DNA of 64,000 nucleotides from Isoetes taiwanensis (Eukaryota; Streptophyta; Lycopodiopsida; Isoetales; Isoetaceae): positions 3,456,024 to 3,520,023 of the forward strand of contig JAJEKV010000017.1 in NCBI GenBank assembly GCA_021234155.1. The letters are read 5' to 3'. Of the stretch, positions 19,883 through 31,600 are shown piece by piece; the first letter of the stretch is position 1, and every line of letters begins with the position of its first letter. Below the pieces are notes generated by a model. The model had not been told where the DNA came from. It saw only the letters and a program-made list of their open reading frames with translations, and made no database searches. The position numbers were made by a program, and so were the translations under genes.

Positions 19883-20128
19883 TTGTTGGAAATGGCGAGG
19901 AGGAAACTGGAAATAGTTCCAGAATTGATTCTTGATAAAGCCTTCAAGAAAACGAGGAGATCAGAATTCCTCCAGTATTTGGTCAAGTGGAAACACTTGC
20001 CAGTGGAAGACGCGACATGGGTACTTAAGAAAGATTTAGTAAAGCAGTACCCACAGTTTATGGAGCAATGGGACGGCAAGGTCATCTCCGAAGAAATCGG
20101 CTCAGGCATGTCGATTTGTGTAGGTTAA
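19883..20128 (+). CDS. Chromodomain at the integrase C-terminus
   Basis: The frame after a break near 19880 encodes PELILDKAFKKTRRSEFLQY then LVKWKHLPVEDATWVLKKDL and YPQFMEQW. This is the classical chromodomain pattern: a beta-strand with aromatic residues, VKW, a W in ATW, and a C-terminal helix. In chromoviruses the module directs integration to particular chromatin. It ends in TAA at 20126-20128. Confidence 0.85.
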   Translation: MLEMARRKLEIVPELILDKAFKKTRRSEFLQYLVKWKHLPVEDATWVLKKDLVKQYPQFMEQWDGKVISEEIGSGMSICVG

Positions 20129-21003
20129 TTCTTGTGTAATTAAGAATAATCTACGCATGCCACCTATGCTAAGTATGGGTCGCATGCGTTGCTACCGATG
20201 ATGGGACCACTACGGTGATCTCTAGGGCGTGGTGTAATGTCAATGTGGGCATGACCGCGTTTCCGCTTGGACGAGTGGAAGGTAGATTAGAAAGTCTACT
20301 TCTGTCTCACGGAAGTAGACGACCTCGAGAGAAAGGAGGTCATTAAGGAATGCATTGATAGGAAAGGCACCGCTAGCCCCATATATGCTTTGATAGGAGG
20401 AATCAGGCCTTCAGGCCCCATATACGGGAAGGACCTATCCTCCACGCTGGGCAACTAGGGTGTAGGCATGAGCAGCATATAGGCATATAGGTATTTGTCT
20501 CCCACGGCCATAATGGAAGATTCACCCTCTTCCCTCTGGCCAGGGAGATTAGCCATGCATCCATGTAGATAGGTGGGGTGGTCACCATATAACCAAAATT
20601 TTATTAATAATTAAAATGGTACTAACGTAGTGTCGACCTGCAGGCCAATAGAGCGCTCCGGAGGGCAAGGAGGTCGACTACGAAGACTTGCAACACAAAT
20701 TTTGTTGGAATGTGTTGCAAGGAATGAAGAGTACCTCAAACAATAATGATAGATATGAAATGTTGAAATTTTGTCTAACTTAATGTCGTAATAACTAAAT
20801 TAGTGAATAACTTGTTTAAATGATGTTATGAATTGAAAAATATTTCATAGTATAATGACGTAATAATGTTCTAAAAATATTACCTTAAGGGTAATCTTGA
20901 TAAATGTGTAAGTATTATATTGTATGCATCACGTTGATTGCAGATTGCAGATTAGGAAGGTCCCAAGGTGGGGAGACCCACGATGCTGCGGACAGCATCA
21001 ATT
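20129..21003 (+). other. Chromovirus 3' untranslated region
   Basis: No open frame is supported. It contains a short inverted repeat around TAGATTAGAAAGTCTACTTC/GAAGTAGAC (20283-20320) and AT-rich DNA, leading to the polypurine tract. Confidence 0.5.
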
Positions 21004-21017
21004 CAAGGTGGGGAGAA
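21004..21017 (+). other. Polypurine tract of the chromovirus
   Basis: CAAGGTGGGGAGAA lies directly before the TGTGACG start of the 3' LTR. It is the plus-strand primer site. A related GAAGGTCCCAAGGTGGGGAG copy lies about 45 bp upstream (from 20956). Confidence 0.88.
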
Positions 21018-21461
21018 TGTGACGTTCCAGCACAGTATACGGTCCCAGGACGTATACTGTACTGCCTCGTCACGCGTACACGCCACTCCGACCGACGTGT
21101 ACGCCGACGGATAGCCAGGTAGGCAGCCCCTAGGGGCAACTTGCTAGGTATGTTCATATGTTATTAATGTGCACATGTGCACATTAATGTGGGCACACCT
21201 TTCCATATAGGCACTTTTTGCCACCTAGCCATTAAAGGCAAGTGGGGCCTTTCCAATTATCCCACATGCTAAAATGGGTAATTGGAAACCCTAGCCCTAA
21301 ACCCCATGTCTATTTAGGGTAGGGAAACCCTAACTTGCTAGTTTTTTCGTCCATAGGGTTTTAGAGCTCAGTTTTGACTGCCCCAGGAGCCAAAACTGCC
21401 TCCCAGACGCTGCCCAAGTGAATCGCACCATTAGTTTCCCTGGATTCGATCAGCTCAGCAG

Positions 21462-21832
21462 TGTTAGTTTGAGTTCTTGGCATACACCATGCAGCAGCAG
21501 TCCATGACTGCCGGATGCTACAAGGCTGCCATGCTCATGATCACAAAACAAGAACAAACAAAACAAGAACAAGACAAAGAAATATGTACAAAGAATGAAG
21601 GGAACGTGGCCAAATGAGGCTCTCCAAATATGAGATCAAACCTGAGTACATCTGAAGAGGCTCCGGTCTAATATAGTGTAGACCACAAATCTGAGCCGTA
21701 CACTAACTAAATCTAATCCCTACACTTATGTTTAACCTAATCATGCCAAGTGTCAGTCTGCCACCACTGACACCTAACATGTGCATGCACCTAACATGTG
21801 CATGCACAATGTTAACCACTAGGTGGTTAACA
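21462..21832 (-). repeat. LTR of the nested element (left copy)
   Basis: 371 bp, ends TGTTAG/TTAACA. It contains a tandem ACCTAACATGTGCATGC (two copies, 21772-21805) and an inverted GTTAACCAC/GTGGTTAAC at its right edge. Confidence 0.93.
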
Positions 21833-22204
21833 CTGCCTCCCCCTAAAAGTTTTTTTGCACAAAAACATGTACAGACTTTTATAAGACAAGTCCGACAATT
21901 ACAACATGGTGCCAAAAAATTTTTGGGGCGAAAATGATGGTACTGGTAATGGTTTATTGTATCGCCAAAAGATCTTCATGAAGGCATTGATGACGAATAG
22001 GATCCGAAGGAATGTCGATGCAGAACGTGGATCATAGGAACTGGGGCAAGAAAAACATGAAGACTATCCCCTTATATCATGGAGAAGTCCATTTGAACAA
22101 ACAATGTCCCAAAATTTTACTTAAAAACAAGTATGATAGGGGGCTTAAAAAGGTAAGCACCATAAAAGCGTGCCCCGTGATCAGCCATAGGGGAGCGTGA
22201 ACTT

Positions 22205-22460
22205 TTTTTTGTTGCAGCAGCGTGGGACGTGAGCATGGGCGTGACGAGCATGGGTGTGCGTGATCAGAGGAACAAAAAGCGTGACGAGCGTGGTTGTGGC
22301 GTGACAAAGCGTGGGTTGGCCGTGGAGATGGGCCCTGAAACGTGGCCGTGGCCGTGGCCGTGGGCGGTTATCAGCCAGCAATATTGGCGTGGGCGTGGGC
22401 GTGAAATATTGGCGTGGGCGTGGCCCGTGGGTACAAGCAGGAGAAAGTGAGTGAGCAGCG
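22205..22460 (+). repeat. GCGTGGGC/GTGGCC-rich minisatellite-like stretch in the nested element
   Basis: Dense imperfect repeats of GCGTGGGC, GTGGCCGTG and GAGCGTGG. It is G-rich on the plus strand and much higher in GC than its surroundings. Open frames across it are repeat readings. Confidence 0.65.
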
Positions 22461-24223
22461 TGGGTTTCCCACACGTGAATAGGGCACGACGTGAAAAGAG
22501 GACGACCTAAAAGTGCAGAGGTGAGCCAGAGCGCGGCCAAATCTGAGCCGTTAAGCTGAAAAAATCCTAGTAGATTAGGGTATGCGATGCAGACAGGAAA
22601 AGAATGCCAAAACGACCGCCGGATTTGATGGAACAACATTTGTTCTTGATTCGTCTGGGACAGTGGGAGGGCGGCCTGATTTGGGGCCAACTTAGACTAA
22701 GGCGGTTCCGGCAGCTTCGGATGTGGCTAAAATGCCTGGTTCGGATATGGTGCCGCTGCCAATAGATAATTGCTGAAGATGCCCTGTTCTTTTGGAATAG
22801 AAGGTGTGTGAATCGATCAGTATTGGCCAACTGGAGTCCCGGTGTGTAACTGGGAGCCTTAATGTGAGCTGAGATCTGAAAAATGTGCTGACCTCTCTTG
22901 TATGTGCAGATGCCTCCTGAAGAACGATTTGTGCAGGTTGCTGGGTTGCTCCAGACTGAATAGGAATGCTTGAATCGGCGGAAATGGTGGCCAAAATCAT
23001 TCTGAAAAACTTGATGGATCCAGATCAAGAGTCGTTGCCCATAGAAGTACGAAGCCATGGCTTATATATTGGTGAGGAAGAAGCCAACAGGTAAAGATTC
23101 TGCTGAAAATATTTTTGTGCTCCAATCATGGCCGGAACTTTGATGTGCTGAGAATGCTTGTGTGCAGATGATGAAGACCAGAAAGACGGGAGAAATCCAA
23201 GTTTGAGGCTTCAAGGTTGAATAGTTGCTTCAATCCAATTTGTGGTTGAATAGTGCTCTATAGCCGGTATCTGCATGAGGCAGATGAATGGGGGCTAGCA
23301 GGGATGCTGGCCCTCTTAAAACTCAATAAAAAAGAGGATTGCTGTGTGCAGATGCAGACTGATGGAAAGTATTGGAGGAAGAACTCGAATCCTTCTAGAG
23401 CCGGAGATGCTAGAATGATTTCTTGGTACTGATAAAATGAACTTTGTTGCAGGTACTGATACGATTTCGAGAGAAAAAAACTCTGATGCTAGGCAGGGAC
23501 GAGTCTGGTGCAGATGAACTACATGAAGAAGCAGATACACGCCCTTGAGAGATCTGTCTGATAATTGATGTTGACTTTTGTGGATTGGCAGGAACCAGAA
23601 AGAGATAAAGCTGTAAATCGATCATCTCTAGCCCATGTAATATGAACTTTTGGGCTCAAAGGGGGCTAGCCAAGTGCTGGCCCTCTGCCAAATAATCTGA
23701 GAAAGAAATGTTCGTGAAAAACCTGAGACTTGAAGAGGCAGATGAGGTAAAGATTCCTGTAGCATCGTGTGAATATTTTTGGGTGTGCAAGAGGCACAAA
23801 ATTTCTGATAAGCCAAGATAAACAGAAGATGATAAAAAATGATCAAAGACATGATTGTTTCTGATAGCTTTTTCAGCAGAGAAAAGATAAAAACACTTGA
23901 TTTTTTCTTGATTGTGTTGCAGAGAGGAGTGCTGTCACCACTCCAGAAATCCCTTACTGTAAAACTGTGCTTGCTGCAGCAGGAAAAACAGAGTTTTTGA
24001 AAATGATTTTCATAACAAACTAAGGGCTAAGGAATTGATTGACAAAGGGGCCTCCAGCCGGACCATTTCAACAACTGGTTGGGCCAAATAAAGGGATTAA
24101 AGGGTTGAGAGTAGTATACAAGAAGTATTCAAGAACTGATGATGATGAGAGCAGCAAGAACAACAGCAAAACAGCAAGGCTGAAGCAAGTGATCACGAGC
24201 GAACCCGGCATAATTGGCCTTGA

Positions 24224-24594
24224 TGTTAGTTTGAGTTCTTGGCATACACCCTGCAGCAGCAGTCCATGACTGCCGGATGCTACAAGGCTGCCATGCTCAT
24301 GATCACAAAACAAGAACAAACAAAATAAGAACAAGACAAAGAAATATGTACAAAGAATGAAGGGAACGTGGCCAAATGAGGCTCTCCAAATATGAGATCA
24401 AACCTGAGTACATCTGAAGAGGCTCCGGTCTAATATAGTGTAGACCACAAATCTGAGCCGTACACTAACTAAATCTAATCCCTACACTTATGTTTAACCT
24501 AATCATGCCAAGTGTCAGTCTGCCACCACTGACACCTAACATGTGCATGCACCTAACATGTGCATGCACAATGTTAACCACTAGGTGGTTAACA
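24224..24594 (-). repeat. LTR of the nested element (right copy)
   Basis: 371 bp; differs from the left copy by A/C at its base 28 and C/T near base 104. It is followed by AGCAG and the continuation of the chromovirus LTR. Confidence 0.93.
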
Positions 24595-25729
24595 AGCAGG
24601 ATGGTTGAACTCAGGTCAGGAGGAGCCACCCAAGGATCATGTATTTGGTCAATTTAATAGCTTAAACCGTCTTCTAGTCATAGAATCAGCAAGTTTAGCC
24701 TATTAAATTGCCCATAGCAGCTATCTAGATCTCTAGATCCCAGACACTAACTAAAGAACCTAACTCTATGATATAGATTAGATCTAGTTCTTTAGTTCTT
24801 CTGTGATGTACATGGATGATGTATCTCTGTGAACTCCTTGTATTGGGAAGGGGGGTAGAGGCCCTAAAGCTTGGTAGTTGATGCTCCTAGAGTAGCCCTC
24901 TAGCACACTGTAGATTCGGCCTGTGTACAGGAACCACACCTGGTTGTGGGTGAAGGGGCCAGACTGGCTAAGAAGGAGGTTCATGTCCTGACTCTTGAAT
25001 GACCCCTCTGGTGTGTAAGGCCTACCAGGGATCATTGTGACTAGGCCTAATGGCTTACCACTGAGTGTGGGTAAGGCATGGGCTCGACACCCGTAAAGTG
25101 GTGTACACTTTCCAGTGGGTTCAGTCGAATACGGGCAGTGGCCCTCTAGTCGCCTTGAGTCAGCATGCAGATCTCTGGAGGGAGCGATCCCTTCCTGCCC
25201 CATCGGAACTGGGAGGATGAGACCCAGGAATAGCCCCTTTGGCTATGCATCCGGCGGGCTACAGTCAGGTCCCAACACTTTTCAGCCTACTCTGCAAAGT
25301 GTGCACAGGAGGGGCGGATGGAGTGGACAACCCTATGCCATGTTCATATGCCAGCCAAATCCATTGCCATGAATTCTGTCTGCAATGAACTCTGGAGACC
25401 CAAGCCGTCAGTCATCCCCTGGAGTCTGAGCCTTGGGTAGGATTCCCCCATATGTATTGTGCTCACCTTGTTTATGCAGATGTGATGGACCACCCTTCGA
25501 GGTGGGTATGTGCTTATGTTCTATACTGACATGTATGTTTACGCTTCCGCAGCTAGGTAGGCCCTGAGGGAGACAGGGTAGAATGACACCTTCACTCTTC
25601 CCACTGGGACTCGTTACAGGTGCAGTGATATGTGGAGGGCCCTGTATCAGTGTGGAGCTGGTATGGGGGGAGAACTCCTGTTTGTGTACGGTGTGGGCAC
25701 CGTATGCGAGTAGGGGACGTCACACCTAG

Positions 25730-25931
25730 GGACAGTATTCAACTGGAGGGGAACTACACGTTTCCTATAGATGTAGAACCATTGTCAACAATGTTCACAC
25801 AGTGTAGCAAGAGGCCACTTCCAACTTTCAAACATTATCCCACCAAAAGATGCAAGTCAGATTATGATTGTTCTCCTGAAGCTATGATGAAGGTTAGAGG
25901 AGGTGAATGTTCTTTGGGCTTCTTGTGTTAG
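25730..25931 (+). pseudogene. DUF8039-like gene, 3' part after the insertion
   Basis: Continues the frame left at 9301: DSIQLEGNYTFPIDVEP, then TFKHYPTKRCKSDYDCSPEA and RGGECSLGFLC, ending in TAG. The Cys-containing tail may be the start of the next domain, because coding-like reading continues in other frames toward the DUF7869-like part. It could be one long gene with frameshifts. Confidence 0.55.
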
Positions 25932-28216
25932 AATGTTCACAATAGAGGAGTTGATGGGAGCAAGAGCTACATATCGGGAACATAAGTGTGATAGCGGGGA
26001 GGAATTTCATGTACACCATATTTGGCTATGCAATTCGGGATGAAAGATCAAAGAAGAAAAGATTCCCATTGAATGGAAAGTGGATATGTTCAAAAGCATG
26101 GATGGCTATACATGGAATTCCAACCTCTTCTTGGCAACAACCGGCAAAAGAGACATGAAAATGGTAGTAAAATTGCATTGCATGGGAACACCGGCCCGGT
26201 AAGGCCTACCTCAAGAACTATAGCTGCAAAGGAAATATTTGAAAGATATGTGGATTTCAATGCGTAAAAACATGCCACATAAGAGTAAGAAGGATGAACA
26301 GGGGTAGAGTTATTGTTGAAAAGAGATTGCCATCCCATTGTACCCCAGGAAAGAGCATATTAGAGGAAATAAATGCATTGCTTCGAACTTGGAGTGGCCT
26401 CTATATCCCAGCCCAGGTTTTAGTAGGCTATGGAATAAGCATTTCAAGCATGTGACCATAGCAACTTCAAACAACTTTGCCAAGTGCAATTTATGTGCTA
26501 AGTTGAAGGAGACACTAGATAAGACTGTGCAACCAAGTCTAAGGGCAAAGATAAGGGAACATATGAAGGACCATATGACGGATCAACTATCATGTAGATC
26601 AACTTATTGGATGTGGAGGACCTTATCCGCAATGGAACCTAATAACTATCTATGTATTATACATGATAAAATGGACCAACGTAAGACTTGTCTTCCACAA
26701 TTCAAGTACATTCCTAAGTCATGTGGAAGATCATACCCTTTGCTTGATTTCAATGATGGGGGCAATATTGCATGGGCGCCTCGGACCTATTATGGCCATT
26801 TCAGGTTTAGAGTTGTGGAGTGATGGTCCAGATTTTCACATTGGGAGTATTATGAGGTGTTTAAGAAACTATGAGAAGGGTTACAATGGTCACCTACAGG
26901 ATCCTACAGCTAGCCAGGCACTACATAGTGCATTGTTGGATGGAACCCCTAATAGTATTGAAAAGTTTAGCAAGGCAAGATTTAGGAGGAATGGACCTAA
27001 TGAACATGTTGGAGCTTCAACATCTCGTGCTAAACCTCGAGATCTGCCCAGAAAGCTCCTCTTGCAACTAGATAATTGTGCTGGTCAAAATAAGAACAGG
27101 TGGATGTTTTCTTTCCTATCCTACTTAACAGCTGTGGGTATTTTTGAAAGAGTCAATTTGGGGTTCCTAATGCCCGGACATACTCATGAGGATGTGGATG
27201 CATTGTTTGGAAAATATAGTCATGTATTGAGACAGCAGACAGTTACCAACTTTCCCAGGCTATTGGAAATATTTCATGGATGTACAAATCCATCTCCTAT
27301 AGGATCTATCATAGAAGAAGTGCCTGATTGGAAGAGTTTTGTGGATGGTTACGCTCTCGACATGGAAGGTCATTCTAGACCTCTTCAATTCACTTTTTGG
27401 GTGAGAGAAGGGATTCCAATCATGCAATGGAAAATGAGACCTTCAGAGGAGAAGTGGAGAGGTGGGGCAGAAATTTGAACCAAAAGCTCTAAAACCAGCT
27501 GAAGAAGTCAAGCAATTGGGATTGACTAAGGATGGCATCAATGACTACATCAAGCATTGGCAAACTAATTCAGATGAGACTAATCGTGCATTGATAGATT
27601 ATTGGAAGAAGGTGATCAACTTGTTGGATGAGGTAGACACATCCTCAGAAGAGCTGAAAGAAGGGTGGTTCCCTAAAAGTAAGTGGAAAACATTGATGAT
27701 GGTACCATTAGTAGCATTGTGAAGGCATATGCTCCTCCTCAATCTGATAAACACTATGTTGGTCCTAAGAAGGATAGGCCAAAATATTTAGGCATGGATT
27801 GTTATGAACCTTCTACTGACGTGGAGTGCCACCAATTTGTAGTAGTAAAACCAGCAGATCTAGAGACCTATCTAGTGTGGTTGGGATACACTATCTCGGA
27901 TATTTGCAAATAAGAAGGTGATGTTAACTTCAATAAGGTGCGCGTGGAATGGTGGTGTCCAGTACATCAGTTGAGTAATGTCACCGATAAAGAAAGATAT
28001 TCAGATTGTTGGACAAAGAGGTGGAGGAGAAATCCAAGTGATCCTGATCTTTGGCTAGACATTGAAACCGTATTGTACTCGTGGACTCCAAAAACTATTC
28101 CTAGTAAAACAGCGAGAGTTACAATACCTCAGGATGTAAGGAATAAGGTTCTCATATCCTTGGGGATGCTAGTGGAAAAACGAAAAACAGTTACTATGTA
28201 TCTTTTCTACAGTTAA
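25932..28216 (+). pseudogene. DUF7869-like gene, frameshifted
   Basis: Coding blocks follow one another in changing frames. First come HVHHIWLCNSG and KWICSKAWMAIHGIP (26040-26120), typical of the N-terminal part of these proteins. Next is a 26338-26823 frame with CNLCAKLKETLDK and LCIIHDKMDQRKT. Then 26663-27478 carries the DUF7869 core: LLLQLDNCAGQNKNRWMFSF, VNLGFLMPGHTHEDVDALFG, and the SIIEEVPDWKSFVDGY region. Two or three short frames close it (EWWCPVHQLSNVTDKERYSD, 27950-28010). The DN...NKNR and GHTHEDVD blocks recall the acidic residues of DDE-type nucleases, and DUF7869 genes are abundant in bryophytes, lycophytes and ferns. Activity is unproven. At least four frame breaks; some may be introns or sequence errors. 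It ends in a TAA at 28214-28216. Confidence 0.75.
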
Positions 28217-28646
28217 TAAAAGTTGTGTACTACTTGAGTTCCATGATATATGATTTTGTAATTTGAAGTTAAGGTGTGAATTTATATTCCCGTGTGTGAT
28301 TATATGTTAACGTCTATTCTAGTCTAAGGGCAACAAAGTTACTAAAAAAGTGAATTTAACAAAGTTACTAAAAAAGTGCAATATAAAATTTATCCCAAAA
28401 TTAAGACATAATCCCAATTTAATTGAATGATGGTTGAACTTCACTTGCAAAACCAAGACTATTCCAAAAACAACTTCCATGTGGAAAATATTTTTGCAAG
28501 AATTGGATTGAAGTGAGTATTCCTAGATGCATTGTAAATGCTATTGCTTATGTTTTTCTACAATATAGTTTCATAGGTTTTTCTATCGCAAGAAAATTAG
28601 TTGATGATAAAGTTTACAGTAATCTTTGGATCATAATCAGACACTA
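28217..28646. other. AT-rich 3' flank of the DUF7869-like gene
   Basis: No open frame. It contains a short direct repeat (AACAAAGTTACTAAAAAAGTG at 28330 and 28358). Confidence 0.45.
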
Positions 28647-28674
28647 CTAGTTATAGTGCCCGGCGTTGCCGGGC
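28647..28674 (-). mobile_element. Helitron 3' terminus (element extends to higher coordinates)
   Basis: On the reverse strand a 7-bp GC hairpin (GCCCGGC-AAC-GCCGGGC) is followed after seven bases by CTAG and then a T. This is the signature of a Helitron 3' end inserted in an A-T dinucleotide. The 5' end was not located, and no helicase frame belongs clearly to this end, so it is probably non-autonomous. Confidence 0.75.
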
Positions 28675-31600
28675 TTTACTAATTTAAAGAGCCGGTTGTT
28701 TCATTGTTGGCTAGAGAACGACCAATGTGCCTTGGTGGGGGCAAAGGTCCTTTGTTCAGGTCTTGAGTGAACTGTTGGATATTGTAGAAACAAATAGGCT
28801 CTAAATTCAAATGGGCATTGTTCAGATCATTCCATGAGATCATGTGAAGGAGAGACATGCAATAAATATAATAGTCACATTATTCTAGAATGCCTTCTGT
28901 GGATGGAAGGCATCAGCCGATTTAAAAGCATTTTCATGTTTGTGACCTACCTTAGTCTATCCCTCCAAGGAAATCAAACATCTAATTTAATAGCTCTAAC
29001 TATCATCCGTTAAGTGTTTCTACAATATGGAAGTTTTTTTTCAACTTGCTTCTGCACATGAAAGTGTAATTACTGAAAAGCTTGATTAAATCTTTTAAGG
29101 AATGTAGTTCCCAAAGAGCTAAAGAAATAGAGGGATGTGACTTCCATTAGGGCAAAAGATGACTTGATATTGCACCACGTTATGTAAAGTTCATGATGTC
29201 ATTATTTTAAAGGATAGTTTGAAATTGCACCACATTTTGTTTCTATAAAGTTCATGATGTTATCATTCGCTCATCTCATTCAAATGTTGGCGTACATGAG
29301 TACTTCTGATGAAGTTCAAGATGCTATGATTTGTTTATTGTATTTAGATGTTGGCGTATAAGCATCTTTAAGAATGTGAACTAATGGATAAATCATAGTA
29401 CATTAAATCTAGCCTATAACTTCCAAAGCATCTTCAAGGTAAGATACCATCCTATTGTTCATATTGCCTAGATGTTGGATACATGAACACCCATAGTGAT
29501 AATACTATGGCGCTTGGAACATTAGAACCTAATTTAAAGAAATTGTCGAGCTTTTTTTCATATGGCCAATATTGCTTGTAAATTACTATACTCTGCAGCG
29601 AACAAAAAATCAAAGCCTGCCATGATAATTGTCCATGGAGGCCAGTGTGATATGGTAGCTCAGAATAGCCATGCTGGATTTCTTCAAGCTTTTTGGCATC
29701 CATTGCATAGATGTAGATGCATCTAATGTCCTTACATTGAGCTTATTTTTGAGGACCTTATTTGACATGCTAGCTATATATCATGTTAACAAATCAGCAA
29801 CCTTGCATCAAAATACAGATCAGGCAAGACGCATCCATATCTAACCTCATTGGGCAACTAAAAAGCCATCAATCATGTGTACAGAGCAGAAATAAGAACA
29901 TATGCTCCTGCAATTGCCATTGATAAATACATGTTTCTAATTAATTACAAAGGGCAAATAGAGAACACTGTTTTGTAAAGGTCAGTTTGAAGCAACAACA
30001 GTTGGTCTTCAGATAAGCAGCAATCATTTTCGAGGGTCTTTTTGTCTTCTCTGCAGACTTCATCTGAGTACTTTAGCTAGCATGGTATGTCTCGTAAGTC
30101 TTATATCATTGGCAGAGAAATGGGCCATGCATCTATTTGTAACGCTGTTATTTCATTGAACTGGTACATCAATATGTCACTCACGTTTGCCTTATAAAAT
30201 GCAGCACGATAACCCTTCGTACAATATATGCACATGCACTGCAAGATCTTCTCATATGTTGTTAGCATAATAATAAGAATAATTGGAAGCATGTGCAGCT
30301 CAAGACATAATATTTAATCTCTGTTCCAAGAGGCATAAACATTTGGTATCTTTCTATAACAATAAAGCATATCATACACCCATCTATCAGCTATATTAGT
30401 GAACCAGCATAATAGGTCTGCGAATTATCACATTAAATTTCCTGCTTTTTGTATACATGATGGAATTGTCGACATGTGATCCTTGTAGTAGCATACCAAC
30501 TACAAAAAAATGAAGGATAGCCCATACATTCGAAGACCCATATTGAATTAGAGGGTGAAAAATGGTTTTGCAGTTATTATTACCCAATTAAAAATGCATA
30601 AATGATGATCTACTAACTCGGAGTTTAAATCAGTAAAAGAAAGCCATAGAAGGGAGTTTAAATCAGCAGAAAAGAAGCCATATAAGGAACTTACATGCAG
30701 AGATTTTGTCGTCCAAGCTCGTCTCTAGCTCCACCAAACCAATCTAAATGAAACTTGAAGAATGCTTTGTATATGCTGCATAAACTTGCAAAATGGAACT
30801 TATGAGTTGACTAATTTGGTGCAATAGTGCAAAATAATAATGAGTGCCCCAAAAGCTATCCCATCTTCTACAATCCTGGCATCTAATTCCTTCAATATTC
30901 TTCACTTAACTAATCCTGGCATCTAATTCCTTCAATATTCTTCACTTAACTGCTCCTTACCACTGATTCTCTCTTTCTCAGTGAAGAGAAGAGAAAAGAA
31001 AACCTAGAGATTTGGATAATTCCTCCGGTACTAACCCTGATATTTCTCTCTTCCCAAGTACAAAAGCAAGGATAAAGTTGTACCTAAAATAGTGCAATAA
31101 AAAAAATAACATACTGACTCATTTCCTAAATCTGCCTCCTTTCAACTATAATGAGCTTTTCTAAGCTTAGGGATCTGATCTGAATAGACTTCATGCTTGC
31201 CAAGAAATTGCCAAGAAACTTAATAATTCAGAAAGACATCTCTTGTCATGCAGAATTATCAACAAAGAAAACATAATCTATGCATGAAAAGAATACATGA
31301 ATCAAAAAGTTGTACATGGCTTCTCAACAAAAAGACAGAAGGAAACCCCACAAAAAAACATATGGAGATAGTCATGGCAGCAGAATTATTGTTGTGAGCT
31401 GCTTTTGTCACCATAGCTTACGGATATCATGCTATCAATCCACCAGAAAAGAAGATAATGTAGATCAAACTTTTCCCATTACAACCACAGCAGGCTCGCC
31501 CTCTTCCAGAGCATGACAGACCATTTTTCCTTAATCGGAAGTTTCAAATACATATTTCCAAGATCAAATGCAAGATCATATTCTGCAAACATGGTGCATC

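Larger units (their letters stand above)
21462..24594 (-). mobile_element. Nested non-autonomous LTR retrotransposon
   Basis: Two 371-bp direct repeats (21462-21832 and 24224-24594, TGTTAG...TTAACA) flank 2.4 kb without recognisable gag or pol. The element is bordered by the AGCAG duplication (21457-21461 and 24595-24599). A purine-rich stretch on the reverse strand next to the left LTR (plus strand CTGCCTCCCCCT, 21833-21844) looks like a polypurine tract, so transcription probably runs right to left. A primer-binding site was not identified beside the right LTR. The two LTRs differ at two bases, indicating a recent insertion. Large internal size without genes fits a LARD-type element. Confidence 0.9.
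9302..25724 (+). mobile_element. Chromovirus (Ty3/gypsy LTR retrotransposon with chromodomain), carrying a nested LTR element
   Basis: Order: 5' LTR (9302-10898), tRNA-Met primer-binding site, two extra-ORF cassettes (11.1-15.2 kb), gag, protease, RT, RNase H, integrase, chromodomain, polypurine tract, and a 3' LTR interrupted by another element. RT before integrase places it in Ty3/gypsy. The C-terminal chromodomain (YLVKWKHLPVEDATWVLKKD) places it among chromoviruses, which target integration to marked chromatin. The length without the 3.1-kb nested insert is about 13.3 kb, long for a chromovirus because of the 4.4-kb leader. The coding region has many stops and frameshifts, so the copy is non-autonomous now. 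It transcribes toward higher coordinates. Confidence 0.95.
21018..25724 (+). repeat. Chromovirus 3' LTR, interrupted
   Basis: Starts TGTGACGTTC and ends GACGTCACA before CCTAG. It is split at 21461/24600 by the nested element; without it the LTR is about 1.57 kb, matching the 5' LTR. The interior matches 9397-9637 without change. Confidence 0.92.

Noticed and set aside
22229-22450. Open frame across the GCGTGGGC block
   Set aside because: Low-complexity repeat reading, not protein-like.
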